The position numbers and the translations under genes are program-made. Below, piece after piece: positions 1-9,958 of a stretch of 64,000 bases of DNA. Every line of letters begins with the position of its first letter. Within the stretch, counting starts at the first letter, position 1. This DNA comes from Diplonema papillatum (Eukaryota; Euglenozoa; Diplonemea; Diplonemida; Diplonemidae), in assembly GCA_030068145.1 (NCBI GenBank), contig JAPJBO010000674.1:1-64000 (forward strand), given 5' to 3'. Below the pieces are notes generated by a model. The model saw only the letters and a list, made by a program, of their open reading frames with translations. It did no database searches and had not been told where the DNA came from.

Positions 1-1521
1 CTCGCACGCCTTAGTCGCCGACACCCAGAGCGCTTCCACGTCATCTGGTGCTGCATCTTCGAACCGGTGCTTCACTAACAACTCTTCCGCCCGCGCTGCT
101 GCCCGTCCTTCGTGCGTCACGTCTACCTGGCTCATGGACCTTGGCATGCGGTACCTCTCACATGTGTCTGCAAACGCGGTGATGTCCAGCTCTACCGTCA
201 CCATCTTGTGGCTGGGCACCCGCTGCCCTTCCGCGTCTACGACGACGGTGGTTTCGCTCGCTACCAGTGAGTGTATCGCGACGTCGTTCAGCAAGACGTG
301 ATCGATGCGTGTGCCTCGCGTCCCCGTCTTCTCGTACGTCTTCGGGGCACCGCCATCGGTGCAGATCTCTGCGGCGTCGTACCATCCCGATCGCAGCATG
401 CACGACATCGCCGCCGACGACGAGGGCTCCGCATTAAAATCGCCGGCCACAATGACCGGTACTCGTCCGAGACTTGCTGCTTCTCGGTGCACCTCCGCAA
501 TAATCTTCTCCCTCTCCGGCGCCGCCTTGTCCCCCGAGTTCGCATACAGTGTGAAGACATGCAAAAATTGGTTTCCTCTTCCAAGTCCGACGGCCACGTG
601 CACCCACCTCCGGCTCGGTGACGGCTTCCCGACCACGAAGGCCGGCGCCGGTTTCTTCGCGAAGACTGCAACACCCGCTCCGCCGGCTTCCGCTATCCAC
701 GGTGATGCTTTGCCCTGCCGGTCAAGTCGCTCCCGACACGGTTCCCCCCACAGCGACTTCCAGTCTCGCCTGACGCCGTCCTCGAACTCCCTCTGACCCC
801 AGTCGGTCAAAAGCGTCTCCTGTACCGCCAGAATGTCGACAGCGGCACAATCCAAAAAGTGTGCCCTCCCCCCGAGAGATGTCATGTTTATCGTCCCGAA
901 CTTCAGCGTCTCCCTTCCTCCTTGTAACACGCCCCCGTCCCGCTTCGGCGGCACCTGCTGCGACCTGGCGTCCGTTCCTTCATGTGCTGCGACCCTCACC
1001 GCGTGCTCGACCCGGCTCAACTCCACAGTTTCCACCGTGTCTGCATGTAGCGCCAGCTCCGCCAATGTGGTACCCGGGAGCAGGAGCCGGTCGTAGTGCT
1101 CCGGAACGTACGTGACCGCCGTCTGCTGCCCCGTGGCGCCCACGCGAGGTGCGTATCGTCGCAGGATGTGCGGCCTCCTGCTGTCCAGCACCCAGAGTAC
1201 CGCTCCGGTGACCGTCGCGGCTGCCGTCAACGTCATCTCGTCCCCGTACTCGTACGGCCCCCGCATTGCCTCCACGTAAGCAAACCAGCTGCCGTACCTT
1301 TCGGACGGCGCGAAGTGTGCTTCGAATGTCGGGTCTTTTAACATCGCGTCCACAACCCGTGCACGAAGTCTCCTTACCGACCACCCCGGCAGTCCGGCTG
1401 CGACCGCTGCGAACTGGCAGGCCCCGTCCCCAGGGACTTCTTGCACACTCGCTCCCATCGCGTCCGCGGCTTCTCTCAACCTTAACCCCAGCGTTTCGTG
1501 CGTCTCTCCACCGCCACGCAT
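1..1521 (-). CDS. Non-LTR retrotransposon ORF2, N-terminal part: OTU-like cysteine protease plus APE-type endonuclease (runs off left edge)
   Basis: One frame stays open from the ATG at 1521 to base 1 (507 codons), so the C-terminus, where a reverse transcriptase is expected, lies outside the window. Residues about 26-146 look like an OTU protease: a D-G-x-C loop with D32 and C35, an aromatic-glycine-acid stretch near 90-100, and E-H-Y-D with H142. Residues about 206-445 are an exonuclease/endonuclease/phosphatase domain: N212 in F-G-T-I-N-M, E235 in V-Q-E-T, G-D-F-N at 360-363, I-D-H at 406-408 and a final P-S-H-K with H438. The last motif is normally S-D-H, so its aspartate is replaced. This endonuclease class nicks the target site in L1-like elements. 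The TGA of ORF1 lies 15 bases upstream in the same frame. OTU domains are known in some algal LINEs; the family assignment (for example Dualen/RandI-like) is inference. Confidence 0.85.
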   Translation of the reverse strand, partial: MRGGGETHETLGLRLREAADAMGASVQEVPGDGACQFAAVAAGLPGWSVRRLRARVVDAMLKDPTFEAHFAPSERYGSWFAYVEAMRGPYEYGDEMTLTAAATVTGAVLWVLDSRRPHILRRYAPRVGATGQQTAVTYVPEHYDRLLLPGTTLAELALHADTVETVELSRVEHAVRVAAHEGTDARSQQVPPKRDGGVLQGGRETLKFGTINMTSLGGRAHFLDCAAVDILAVQETLLTDWGQREFEDGVRRDWKSLWGEPCRERLDRQGKASPWIAEAGGAGVAVFAKKPAPAFVVGKPSPSRRWVHVAVGLGRGNQFLHVFTLYANSGDKAAPEREKIIAEVHREAASLGRVPVIVAGDFNAEPSSSAAMSCMLRSGWYDAAEICTDGGAPKTYEKTGTRGTRIDHVLLNDVAIHSLVASETTVVVDAEGQRVPSHKMVTVELDITAFADTCERYRMPRSMSQVDVTHEGRAAARAEELLVKHRFEDAAPDDVEALWVSATKACE

Positions 1522-1536
1522 CCCGTCGTTCCCCAG

Positions 1537-3489
1537 TCACGAACGCTTCGCCGCTGCTGGTTGGTGTGCCTTCTTCGTCTTCGCTAACGGTGACTTCCCC
1601 GGCGTTCCCAGCGGACGCTTCGGTTGCGTCATGTGGACGTCTTGAGACGGAGCCTCGGCCCGTCCCATCTTCTGCTTCGTCGGTGTGGCGACGGGCGTCT
1701 TCGGCGCCTTCTTCTTGACCGGGGTCCGGTCTACGGGCATCGCCGGGGGTGTCTTCGGCCTCATCGTCGCGACCATCTCCGTCAGCTTCGCCATCTGAGC
1801 ACTGAGTGCTGCGATGTCACCTCGCAGCGCGTCGTTCTTCGCGCGTAGCTCCGCGTTCTCCGCCCGGAGCTGTCGCACCGCGCCATTGTTGTCGCCCGCG
1901 CCCTTCGGTTGCTCGGGTGTGCTCGTCTTTTCCTGACCCTGCCGTCGCAACGCCTCGAGGTACGACGAGACCTTCGGCGTCCTCTCCGCCCTTGCATCCC
2001 ACACCTGCGATTTCGGCCGCCGTCCGGACCTGTCTTCCTCGGTCTCGTCATCGACCTTCATCAGCGCTCCTCCCGCGCTTATCAGTCGATGCGGGGGCGG
2101 CTCCTCGCTGGCGACGACGCGCGTGTCCCCATGCGTCTTGCTCCGGTAGGACGCGACTTGGCGACATGTCCATCCCGCCGCCTTCATGGTCGCCTCAAGA
2201 TCCGAAGCGGCATCGCGCGCCTGTGCCCCCCTCACCAGGTAATGCATCGCGGGCGGACCCTGCTTCGCCGCCGCTTCGCCCAGCGATTCCCGCACCCGCT
2301 CGGACATGCCGTCTTCGACCCTCACCCCCAGCCGCGCGCGACTACGAGCAAGGCCCAGGCAGCCTTTCCCCTGCGCAAGCACGAGAGCGCTCTTCAGCGA
2401 TGCTTCCTCGTCAGCTAGCCACACGACGTCGTTCGTCTCCGACCCCTCCTTCCAGCGCGGTATGCGTAGAAAGAGACCCCTCCTGCCCGAAATTCTCAGC
2501 AACCTCCCGACCTGCTCCTCTTCGACGCGCACCATCATCTGAAATACGCGGTTTACCCGCCGCACGTTGAACATGCTGTGCGGACTCAGGTCCACCTTCG
2601 CCTCTCCCGCGAGCCGCCTGCACTCCGCCTTCAGCACCCGCCCCCCCGATGGCTCCTGCAGGGCCGCCAACGTCTCTGCCCCGCACCATCGTGCATCTAT
2701 CTCGGCGCAAATCAGCACCGTCGATGTCGGCGGGCGGTCAACCTTCTTCACGTCCGCGGGCGCGTACACCACGTCTCCCTCCGGGGACCTCGTCACGTAC
2801 CCCGGCAGCACTTTCTCCGCGCCGTCAACTCGGCACACCACGTCCGTCCGCCTGCTGCCCTCCAGAGCCGCCACCGTGACCACCGCCGAGCCCTCCGGCA
2901 TCCCTTCACGCCGTATCCTGCGCGCGCTCGCCATGGGCGCGAACGCCACCGTCGCTTCCGCCAGCTCGGTGTGGTCAACCACCGGCACTCCCCAGTCTTC
3001 CTGCCTCAGCTCTATCCTCGCCTTCCCCGCCCCTCCGACTGCCTTCTCGCCTTCTTGTGCCTTCTTCTGTCCGTCCTCTTCCATCGCGCGCGCGGCCGTC
3101 GGCTTCTTGCCCGGCACCTCTTTCCACCCTCCGTTGCGCTTCTTTTTCTTTTTCCCCTGTTTTCCACCCGACGCCTCTTGCTTCGCCACGCCGTCCCCGC
3201 CGCCGCTGGTTTCGTCGTTCTCACCTGCACTCGCCTTGCCTTTTCCGCCTTTACCGCCCGCTTTCTCTGCATCTGAACCCGCGACACCGTCACCGCCGTC
3301 GTCCCAGCAGAGCTCGCGCTCATCCCCCTCGTCATCCGCCCAGCTGGGAGCGTTCGTCGTACTCTGCTTCTTCGCGCCATCCGTCTGAGCCTGCCTTACC
3401 AGCCCGCTGACTGCGGCCATCAGATCAGCCATCTGCTTTCCCTGAGCCTGCACCTGGGCGGCGAGTTCCTTGAACCCCGGATCCGTCAT
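1537..3489 (-). CDS. Non-LTR retrotransposon ORF1 (about 650 aa, Lys/Glu-rich with C-terminal coiled coil)
   Basis: I start at the ATG at 3489 because the 53 codons upstream merely translate a (GT)n tract and look like leader. Residues about 40-170 are highly charged, lysine-, glutamate- and glycine-rich. About 230-500 is a more globular region. About 537-580 is a clear leucine-heptad coiled coil with a Q-L-R-A-E-N-A-E-L-R type repeat. The tail is Lys/Pro-rich. I see no CCHC knuckle. ORF1 proteins of LINEs bind their RNA and form particles; the position just ahead of an endonuclease ORF in the same orientation supports that role here. The TGA at 1537-1539 is followed by C-T-G and the next ATG is 15 bases on in the same frame. 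Which ORF1 superfamily it belongs to cannot be judged by eye. Confidence 0.75.
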   Translation of the reverse strand: MTDPGFKELAAQVQAQGKQMADLMAAVSGLVRQAQTDGAKKQSTTNAPSWADDEGDERELCWDDGGDGVAGSDAEKAGGKGGKGKASAGENDETSGGGDGVAKQEASGGKQGKKKKKRNGGWKEVPGKKPTAARAMEEDGQKKAQEGEKAVGGAGKARIELRQEDWGVPVVDHTELAEATVAFAPMASARRIRREGMPEGSAVVTVAALEGSRRTDVVCRVDGAEKVLPGYVTRSPEGDVVYAPADVKKVDRPPTSTVLICAEIDARWCGAETLAALQEPSGGRVLKAECRRLAGEAKVDLSPHSMFNVRRVNRVFQMMVRVEEEQVGRLLRISGRRGLFLRIPRWKEGSETNDVVWLADEEASLKSALVLAQGKGCLGLARSRARLGVRVEDGMSERVRESLGEAAAKQGPPAMHYLVRGAQARDAASDLEATMKAAGWTCRQVASYRSKTHGDTRVVASEEPPPHRLISAGGALMKVDDETEEDRSGRRPKSQVWDARAERTPKVSSYLEALRRQGQEKTSTPEQPKGAGDNNGAVRQLRAENAELRAKNDALRGDIAALSAQMAKLTEMVATMRPKTPPAMPVDRTPVKKKAPKTPVATPTKQKMGRAEAPSQDVHMTQPKRPLGTPGKSPLAKTKKAHQPAAAKRS

Positions 3490-5232
3490 TGCGCGCTCTC
3501 GGGGTTGTACCGCTTGATGTGTACGCGTGTGTGTGTGTGTGTGTCGTCGGTCTTCTCTCTTTGTCTTCGTCCTCTTGATACTTTCTTGGTGCTTCCTTTT
3601 ACCGGGACGGATCCCGGTGCCGCTCTCCTTCGAGAGTGTCCACGGCAAGACACCAATAAAGTACAGTGTAGTAGAGTGTAGTAGAGTGTAGTCGAGCGTT
3701 GTAGAGTGTGATCGAAATTGACACTAGTATTTTGGGTTCGACCACTGGTGGACCCCTGGCTGGCCCATGAGCGACCATGTTGACCACTGTCTGGCCCAAG
3801 AAGTGCCAAGCACAAGCATACGAGGGACGGAAACCGCAGGTGTGGGCCTTCACCGTGGTGGAGCCAGGCTAGATTCGGGGTGGCGCCCTGGGAGGGACAG
3901 GGACGGGGGTAGTCACGCCTTAGTCCCAGGGCCTCTCCCCACCCATCTGTATGTGTTCCCGAGAGCACATCAAAACAAGTCAAAGCCCGCTGCCCACTGC
4001 CCTACAAGAGACATGCTTTGCACTCTCTGAATGCCCATTGACTGTGCTCCGCTTCAGCCGACTGCTTTGGAAGAGGTACTGTGCTCCGTTTGGTGCCGAC
4101 TGCCCTGCCAGAGACGTGCTTGCAGACAGAGGTCGGCCGCCGCTACTTTGGTTTTCTCTCGCGTCTTCCCAGCTCCGCCACCTTCCCAGAGGCTTGGGGA
4201 GAGCCACGAGCTCCGGCTGTAAGGGACGAGACCGAGGTGCGACGCTGGCCCCGGTCGCAATCTGTATGTGCCGGCCCGGCCTGATTAGGCCTTTGGAGTA
4301 CCGCGTGAATGGCGCGATTGGGCCCATACACGCCCATACACTACCCATCGGAATGTGACAGCGCAAGTAGGCTCGATGGAAGCACGAAGTGAAGCAGGAT
4401 AGACGAGCTACGGAGACGAGACGAGTCGTGTACCAGGGGCAGGCCGGGACGATGAACCGCATGAAGCCGAAGAAAAAGTTCAAGAACGAAGCAACACCAC
4501 AAGCCGCGTGCAGCCAAGCAGTCCCGGAACGTGGGCAGTAACGAGGAGCCAACAGATGAGTGTCCACTGAACCCCCTTGCCAATACCCCCAACGACTATG
4601 GCACGAATTGCGCAATGCCAGACGGTAGCGTCTGACAATGGCATGCGTGACATTGCAGTGCCTAAAGGTCCGTCTTCAACCGCCTTGTTGTCGCCAGGGA
4701 GATCGAACCCACAAACAGAAACTTGACATCTTCGAGGACAGGGTGTCTGCCAAGCGCTTGTCGAACAGCCCTATCGCCTGGAACTGCCCCGCAGGGAATG
4801 CCAAAAGGCCTCGAGTATTAGCTGCGCTAAATTGCAAAGGTTGCTAATACGGGAAAATGGTACCCGAGCCCCTATGCACTCGACAACCTGCTTCCACAAG
4901 TCAGTCCGAATTCCTCGTCCCCTGCTGCACTGCCTGGCTACATCTTTTTTTCAGACGAATATGCTTCTTTTTGTTCGATATTCGATGCTCGTGCTATCAG
5001 CATCTTTAGCCCCAGAAGAAGGCTCGATAATAGCCACGTTGCATCACGTTGCATCAGCTAATCAGGATTGGCTGAGTGCTGTGTGTTTAATCAAATGTTA
5101 CAGTACCCCCCCAATTCACCAAAAGCTGATCGATTGTAATCGATCGTAATCGAGTGTAATCGAGTGTAATCGACGCGTAATCGAGTGTAATCGAGCTCAA
5201 GTCGCTTTCAGGGGGGGTAGGTGAATTGGCTC
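3490..5232. repeat. 5' region of the retroelement ending in a terminal-inverted-repeat sequence; second copy at about 37.8-39.6 kb
   Basis: Bases 3664-5232 are nearly identical to about 37790-39606 in the same orientation. Bases 3664-3712 hold degenerate repeats of GTGTAGTAGA type and bases 5125-5195 repeat TAATCGAGTG. The right end, GGTAGGTGAATTGGCTC, equals the terminal inverted repeat of the 37329-39606 unit. It lies upstream of ORF1 on the minus strand, so it is the leader or promoter side of the retroelement. A (GT)n tract sits near 3525-3543. The long minus-strand frame present in the other copy is broken here by small indels. Confidence 0.75.
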
Positions 5233-5400
5233 ACCTTATATCCCAATGGGACAACAAATTTTGTTCCCTTATATCCCAATGGGATTACGTTGGGCAAGGC
5301 AATCCCATTGGGATATAAGGGAACAAAATTTGTTGGTTGGGATATAAGGGAACAAAATTTGTTGTCTCATTGGGATATAAGGGAACGAAATTTGTGGTCA
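5233..5400. repeat. Fold-back repeat of TTATATCCCAATGGG units
   Basis: The units TATATCCCAATGGG and CCCATTGGGATATAAGGGA occur in opposite orientation around a short centre near 5290-5305, with AACAAATTTTGTT spacers that are themselves palindromic. The whole could fold into a long hairpin, as MITE-like elements do. A second copy lies at 7050-7215 and a decayed relative at 43576-43640. Confidence 0.7.
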
Positions 5401-6010
5401 TGACGATTTTTGGGGGACCCCTTTAAAAAATTTTCCCGGGTGTCAAAGTGACTATTCGGGGATGTTTGGTGCCGTTGAAACAAAGAGATTCCAAATCTGA
5501 GGCTGCGTTTACCTCCAAAATGAGGTTTCAATTTCTCAAATTTCACTGCCACTTCGGCCCTTGTGGTCATGCGGCCAGAGGAAGCAACCGTCGTAACAAG
5601 ATTGGCAGCAGGACCAGCACCAGCAATTTCAATTCTGGAAGCAGTCAGCACATGTTTAGCACTGCCCTACTTCGCATCCGGTTGCGCTGCAGCTTCTTGC
5701 ATGTTTGCGTGTTTTACGTTACGGATAAATTGGCCGTTTTTTCCATCTGCATGAGCCCCGCGTGCTCGTGCACCCGTATCCTTTTTTACACTCTGCTCAA
5801 CGACGCCTTTTCTTTTCGGGAGGGCAAAGAGGGAAGGGAGGGGTAATATTGCATCATCCTGCGTAAAGTCATCTGCACCATGATCGACGGAATTCGCTCT
5901 CTAAGTACGGAGTCAAGTCTCGTCTGTATACGCGATGCGGTTTACCGAAGCCATCGAGCGCCACGGCCAGGGATGGATACGTTTACTCGCTGATCGATGC
6001 TACGGCAGTT
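5401..6010. other. No recognisable gene
   Basis: Short frames only, none with family signatures. The sequence is AT-richer than the gene regions. Nothing structured stands out apart from short homopolymers. Confidence 0.4.
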
Positions 6011-6011
6011 C

Positions 6012-6420
6012 CGCAAACCCACTATGCAGCCTGAGTTCAGCCCCGCGCATCTACGCTCACAAGGCAACCCATGATCACTTCGGTGTGAGGGATCAGTCCT
6101 GACCGAGCCTAATGCCTGCCGGGCGCCTGCTCCGTTGCGGTGTTTGCTTTTCTGACCAATGCGTTCCACGTCTGAAGGGTCCTTGCGTTAAGTTCGCGCC
6201 TTCTGTGGGTATACAGACTTGATCACGACTTTTGGAAACGAAGCTTACTCTTGAGATCCGGTGTGGAGGGCCATTGTTACCTGACAAAACCCACTCATGC
6301 AGCCTGAGTTCAGCCCCGCGCATCTACGCTCACAAGGCAACCCGTGATCACTTCGGTGTGAGGGATCAGTCCTGACCGAGCCTATTGCCTGCCGGGCGCC
6401 TGCTCCGTTGCGGTGTTTTG
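6012..6420. repeat. Pair of about 130-bp direct repeats
   Basis: Bases 6017-6146 and 6288-6418 match almost base for base over GCAGCCTGAGTTCAGCCCC, CATCTACGCTCACAAGGCAA and the segment ending GCTCCGTTGCGGTGTTT. About 140 unrelated bases separate them. This is a local duplication without visible coding capacity. Confidence 0.75.
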
Positions 6421-6679
6421 AAAACTTGGTAACTTTGTGCTCAGCGGTCCTACGAATCATGTTCCACGTCCTGTGATTCGTACTTTCAAACTTAATCCAT
6501 GAATCATGTTCTACCTCCTGTGATTCGTGTGGACTTTTAACAACCTTGTACCTTCCTACAGCAGGACAGGTTCTGCATCTGTTCATTGGGTAACTAATTT
6601 TGTTCCCGTTCTTCCCATTGAAAGAAACCAAGGACCTAGAAGACCCACCCTTCCTGTTGATCTTGCAGCACCAACCGCC

Positions 6680-7045
6680 AGGGCTTGGTCTGGTCAGGCA
6701 CAGTCCAGGCTGGTCGGACTCTGGGTCAGCCGGACTAGACTGGTCAGGCTCCAGGACTGTCTGGTCTGTCCAGGCTGTCCGGGCTCCGGGCTGGTCGGAC
6801 TGACTGGTCTGGTCAGGCTGTCCAGGCTGTCTGGTTTGCCCAGGCTGGTTGGACTGTCTGGTCAGTCCGGCTGGTCGGACTGACTGGTCTGGTCAGGCTG
6901 TCCAGGCTGTCTGGTTTGTCCAGGCTGGTCGGACTGTCTGGTCAGTCCGGGCTGGTCGGACTGACCGGTCTGGTCAGGCTGTCCAGGCTGTCCAGGCTGT
7001 CTGGTCTGTCCAGGCTGGTCGGACTGACTGGTCTGGCCAGGTTCT
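6680..7045. repeat. Minisatellite of CTGGTCGGACTG / CTGTCCAGG units
   Basis: Imperfect tandem array built of CTGGT-, CAGGCTGT- and CGGACTG-type words in roughly 40-75-bp higher units. All six frames give repetitive products, so open frames here are artefacts. Confidence 0.8.
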
Positions 7046-7049
7046 GTGG

Positions 7050-7215
7050 TCCAACAATTTTTGTTCCCTTATATCCCAATGGGACAACAAATTTTGTTCC
7101 CTTTTATCCCAACCAACAATTTTTGTTCCCTTATATCCCAATGGGATTGCCTTGCCCAAGGCAATCCCATTGGGATATAAGGGAACAAAATTTCAAGTGT
7201 TGGGATATAAGGGAA
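7050..7215. repeat. Second fold-back repeat of TTATATCCCAATGGG units
   Basis: Inverted units around CCTTGCCCAAGGCAATCCC near 7150-7165 make a hairpin-forming element related to 5233-5400. Arms contain TTGTTCCCTTATATCCC and its reverse complement. Confidence 0.7.
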
Positions 7216-8265
7216 TTACACCTTAAAACTAACTCCGCTGGTTGCGCAGTGTGCAGCACACAACAGGCAGTTCAGTCGGACCGCGCATGGGGCTTAGGTC
7301 TGTCGGCTTGTACCCACAGGAAGTAATGTCTGGCAACAGCGTTGGTTGTGGTCTCGTTTTCGGTCTGCTCCTGAAGAAGTCTACCGGGACTCGACTATGA
7401 GAATTGATTGTGTGCTAATCCAGCCTCTCGAGTCTGGGCCAGCACGATGTTCCGACACTGGTCCCGTGAAGTTTGTGTGGTGGTCAGGGAACTGATTTCT
7501 CTTCGATCGCTTGGCTCCTGTACCCGGGGTTAAGTTAGAATCTTAGACTTTTTTTTTTTAAAGCACCTGACAGGCTATTAGCTTCATTTTTCCTAAGTTT
7601 TCCAAAATCCGGCTCAATAGCCAATTTGCTTTTCCCGCTCTGAAATCGAGAAGCCTTTGTTTATTTAGGCCACCCGAACCTTCCAAAAGGGGGGGTCCGG
7701 GGGGGCACCGCCCCCCGGCAAACGGCACGGTGCATTCAGGTGGAGAAAGAGTTTGCACTTTCAGTCCGTTTGTTGCGTAAGACATACGACCAGCGTACTG
7801 GTGCCTGCTTCGTAGATTCCCGTGAAGAAGAGTGGTGGTGCGCTGGAGCAGCAGCGCAGTGTTGGTATACGCCGAGGTTCCCCGCTGGGGCGAATCCACA
7901 CTTCTCGTGTTTCCGACGATGTTCGCACCGCCAGGTTGCTTTTTGGCGTCTTTTCGAATGGAGGGCTCTCTTCTTGTTACCAAACCAGATTTGTAGCCCA
8001 ATACCATTCGTCGGACAAATGGGTCAATTCCCGATCTAGTGGCATAGTCCCTTTTCGAGAAGTGCGAATGACACTCTCCCAAGAAAGAATGAATTGTCCG
8101 GGCGGCTTTGTTTTGCAGACTCGTGTTCTTTATACGGCATGGTATCGGGATTTGTATCTTTTCGTGGCACAAGTAGTGCAGTCTAGAGGTCTAGCTTGGT
8201 TTGCCATTTTACCTTTCTTGTTAGCAAGAACACAAGTGCGAGGTTTGAGGGCAGCAACGCGGCCG
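7216..8265. other. No supported gene; long overlapping frames rejected
   Basis: Opposing frames of about 200 aa (7558-8172, minus) and 170 aa (7822-8331, plus) overlap. Neither has a motif, compositional bias or splice structure that supports coding. Confidence 0.4.
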
Positions 8266-8460
8266 GTCCATAATAAGCCCGATTTGTTCTTCGCTTACAC
8301 CCGTGTGTTGTTTCTCACTCAGGACTTTTGACCTGTTGTGTTTGTGTGATTTGTCGTGTTGGGGTAGACCCGCATGACCTCACGTCCGTTCAACACGTGG
8401 TTCGGTAGTTACTGCCCTCGGGATCCCTTCGGTTCTTTGTCTGGCAGCTATTGTCGAGCA
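8266..8460 (+). repeat. Leader-like repeat shared with 25510-25680
   Basis: Bases about 8275-8450 match about 25515-25680 (for example ACTTTTGACCTGTTGTGTTT, CGCATGACCTCACGTCCGTT and GTGGTTCGGTAGTTAC). Each copy lies a few hundred bases upstream of a different 28S rRNA fragment in the same orientation, so the two may descend from one larger rDNA-linked repeat. Confidence 0.65.
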
Positions 8461-9095
8461 TTTCCTTCCAAGCTTGCGCTTATGTAAAAGTTCTGCCGTT
8501 TTCCTGTAATCGGGCACCAACCCATGTTGCGGCAAGCCTTTTTCCACGGGTCTTTGCAGTGACCCAGTACTCGACCAACAACACACGCGAAATCAACGTC
8601 GTTTCCGCGGGGGAGAGTCCCTTTGGGGCAATATCTCTAGAATTCGCAAGGGGCGTGGCGGCGCTTGCAAACACGATCGCTGAAGAGCCATCAAGCTAAG
8701 CTGATCAACGCTTGCAGCCCGGACGTCGGACCGTGACCGCTGGGATAGATACGTGTCACGGTCGGGCCGCAGAGTTCACGGTGAGCCGTGAACCAGCCTC
8801 AGAAGCTGGAGGAAAAGCTTGGCAAAAAAAAAAGAAGGTGCGCCCCCGCATTTCGGGTGCGATGCGGCGAGAACGCGCGCGGCGCCCACGCCCTGGCTTT
8901 CCAACAGCAGCCGCACTAATACACGGTTGGTGCTGGACCTACCGCGGGTGCTGGCCAGACTTTTCCACCACCAATTGATGGTATCGAAACCTGTCAAAGT
9001 ACGTGTCGAGGCTATTTCTCATCGCTGCCTCGGCAGTATTGCTACCGGGCAATTTGCTTACCCACCGCCATCTCAATTTTCTCTCCTCGGCGGAT

Positions 9096-9150
9096 TGCAA
9101 GAACGTGCTTGGAATGGATATGTGCTCGACACGCCGCAGCCGGTCCCAGA
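9096..9150 (+). repeat. Dispersed repeat A, 5' part
   Basis: Begins TTGCAAGAACGTGCTTGG and is abutted directly by the 28S fragment. Other copies lie at about 13937-14200, 14296-14450, 17226-17310, 28045-28230, 40752-40790 and 51594-51860. Confidence 0.6.
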
Positions 9151-9283
9151 GAAGTTACCACAGGGATAGCTGGCTTGTGGCAGCCAAGCGTTCATAGCGA
9201 CGTTGCTTTTTGATCCTTCGATGTCGACGCTTCCTAACTTAGAAGCGAGCAGAATTGTCTGAGGATTGGATTGTTCACCCAGT
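9149..9283 (+). pseudogene. 28S (LSU) rRNA fragment, 3' conserved core
   Basis: Contains landmarks of the LSU 3' half in the right order: AGTTACCACAGGGATA, CTGGCTTGTGGCAGCCAAGC, GTTCATAGCGACGTTGC, TTTTTGATCCTTCGATGTCG and GGATTGTTCACCCA. Spacing between the last two is kept but the sequence is altered, and homology stops abruptly on both sides. Universally conserved positions differ (GATAGCTGG for GATAACTGG), so it is a relic rather than a working rRNA. Confidence 0.85.
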
Positions 9284-9339
9284 CTGCGTCAGGGAGGCGG
9301 GGAGGGGAGAACTCCCCTCCTATACCGTCGACATAAACC

Positions 9340-9862
9340 TCAGCTGGCGGCCATGAGAGAGACGAGCAGGAGATACTCGGCGAGCGTGGGTGACGTGAAC
9401 AGGTCGCGCTGTTCGACGGCGGTCACGAGGCACACGTTTTGGAGGTGCGGCTGCAGGTACCGGATGTTGTCCTCGTCGGTGTCGATGGCGAACGCCGGCG
9501 AGATTTGCCTGAAGACCGCCTTCCGGCCGACGGCGGTGGAGCAGCACACGAAGTGGTGCTGGGGAAACGAAGCCGGCATCTTCAGCGCCGCGAACCGAGC
9601 CCTCGCCGCAGCCTCGGCTTCGTCGCTCTCGACTTGCTCGACGACGTACAGCAACGGGCCCGCCAGGCCCCGCACCGCCACCGCGTCATCTTCGCTCTTC
9701 ACCGCCGACAGCGACACGACTACCATCACGCCCCTCGGATCCGGCACCCGCGACGGCGGATCTCGCGCCGTGCTCCGGCGCCCACCCGCGGACACGTCGG
9801 GGGTCGTCTCCTCCTCCTCTTCGTCTTCTTCGCCGGCCTCTTGGAACTCTTGCCTTTTGCGC
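9340..9862 (-). CDS. Terminal exon of an unidentified gene; possible HAD-like C-terminus
   Basis: An open frame ends at the TGA at 9340-9342. A plausible acceptor (TCCTGAAACACAG) borders its 5' side near 9862-9864. The exon begins with an acidic run (E-E-D-E-E-E-E-E), passes a low-complexity linker, then a compact hydrophobic domain of about 110 residues ending L-L-L-V-S-L-M-A-A-S. The stretch V-G-R-K followed about 10 residues later by A-I-D-T-D-E-D-N-I resembles the lysine and acidic motifs of HAD-fold hydrolases, but that is suggestive only. GC and codon use match the other host genes. Upstream exons were not found. The intron side of the acceptor (9890-9958) recurs near 16715-16775. Confidence 0.5.
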
Positions 9863-9889
9863 TCTGTGTTTCAGGAGGATGTAGAGAGG

Positions 9890-9958
9890 GAGGGAGGGAC
9901 GAGTCAGAGTGCAGGGACCATCTCTCCGGGGAGTATCCGGTCGCCCACTACTGCTAGA
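9890..9958. repeat. Short repeat shared with 16715-16775
   Basis: AGTGCAGGGACCATCTCTCC and GGGGAGTATCCGGTCGCCC occur at both places in the same orientation, each after a GGGAGGGA- or GAGAGA-type tract. Confidence 0.6.

Noticed and set aside
3490..3648. Extension of ORF1 by 53 codons upstream of 3489
   Set aside because: The extra residues include a (Thr-His)n stretch from a (GT)n tract and lack the composition of the rest; the ATG at 3489 is the better start.
7558..8331. Opposing 204-aa and 169-aa frames
   Set aside because: They overlap antisense, have no domain, and the plus frame runs into a dispersed repeat.
9149..9283. Functional 28S rRNA gene
   Set aside because: Only about 135 bp, changed at invariant positions and cut off abruptly; the same applies to the other three pieces.
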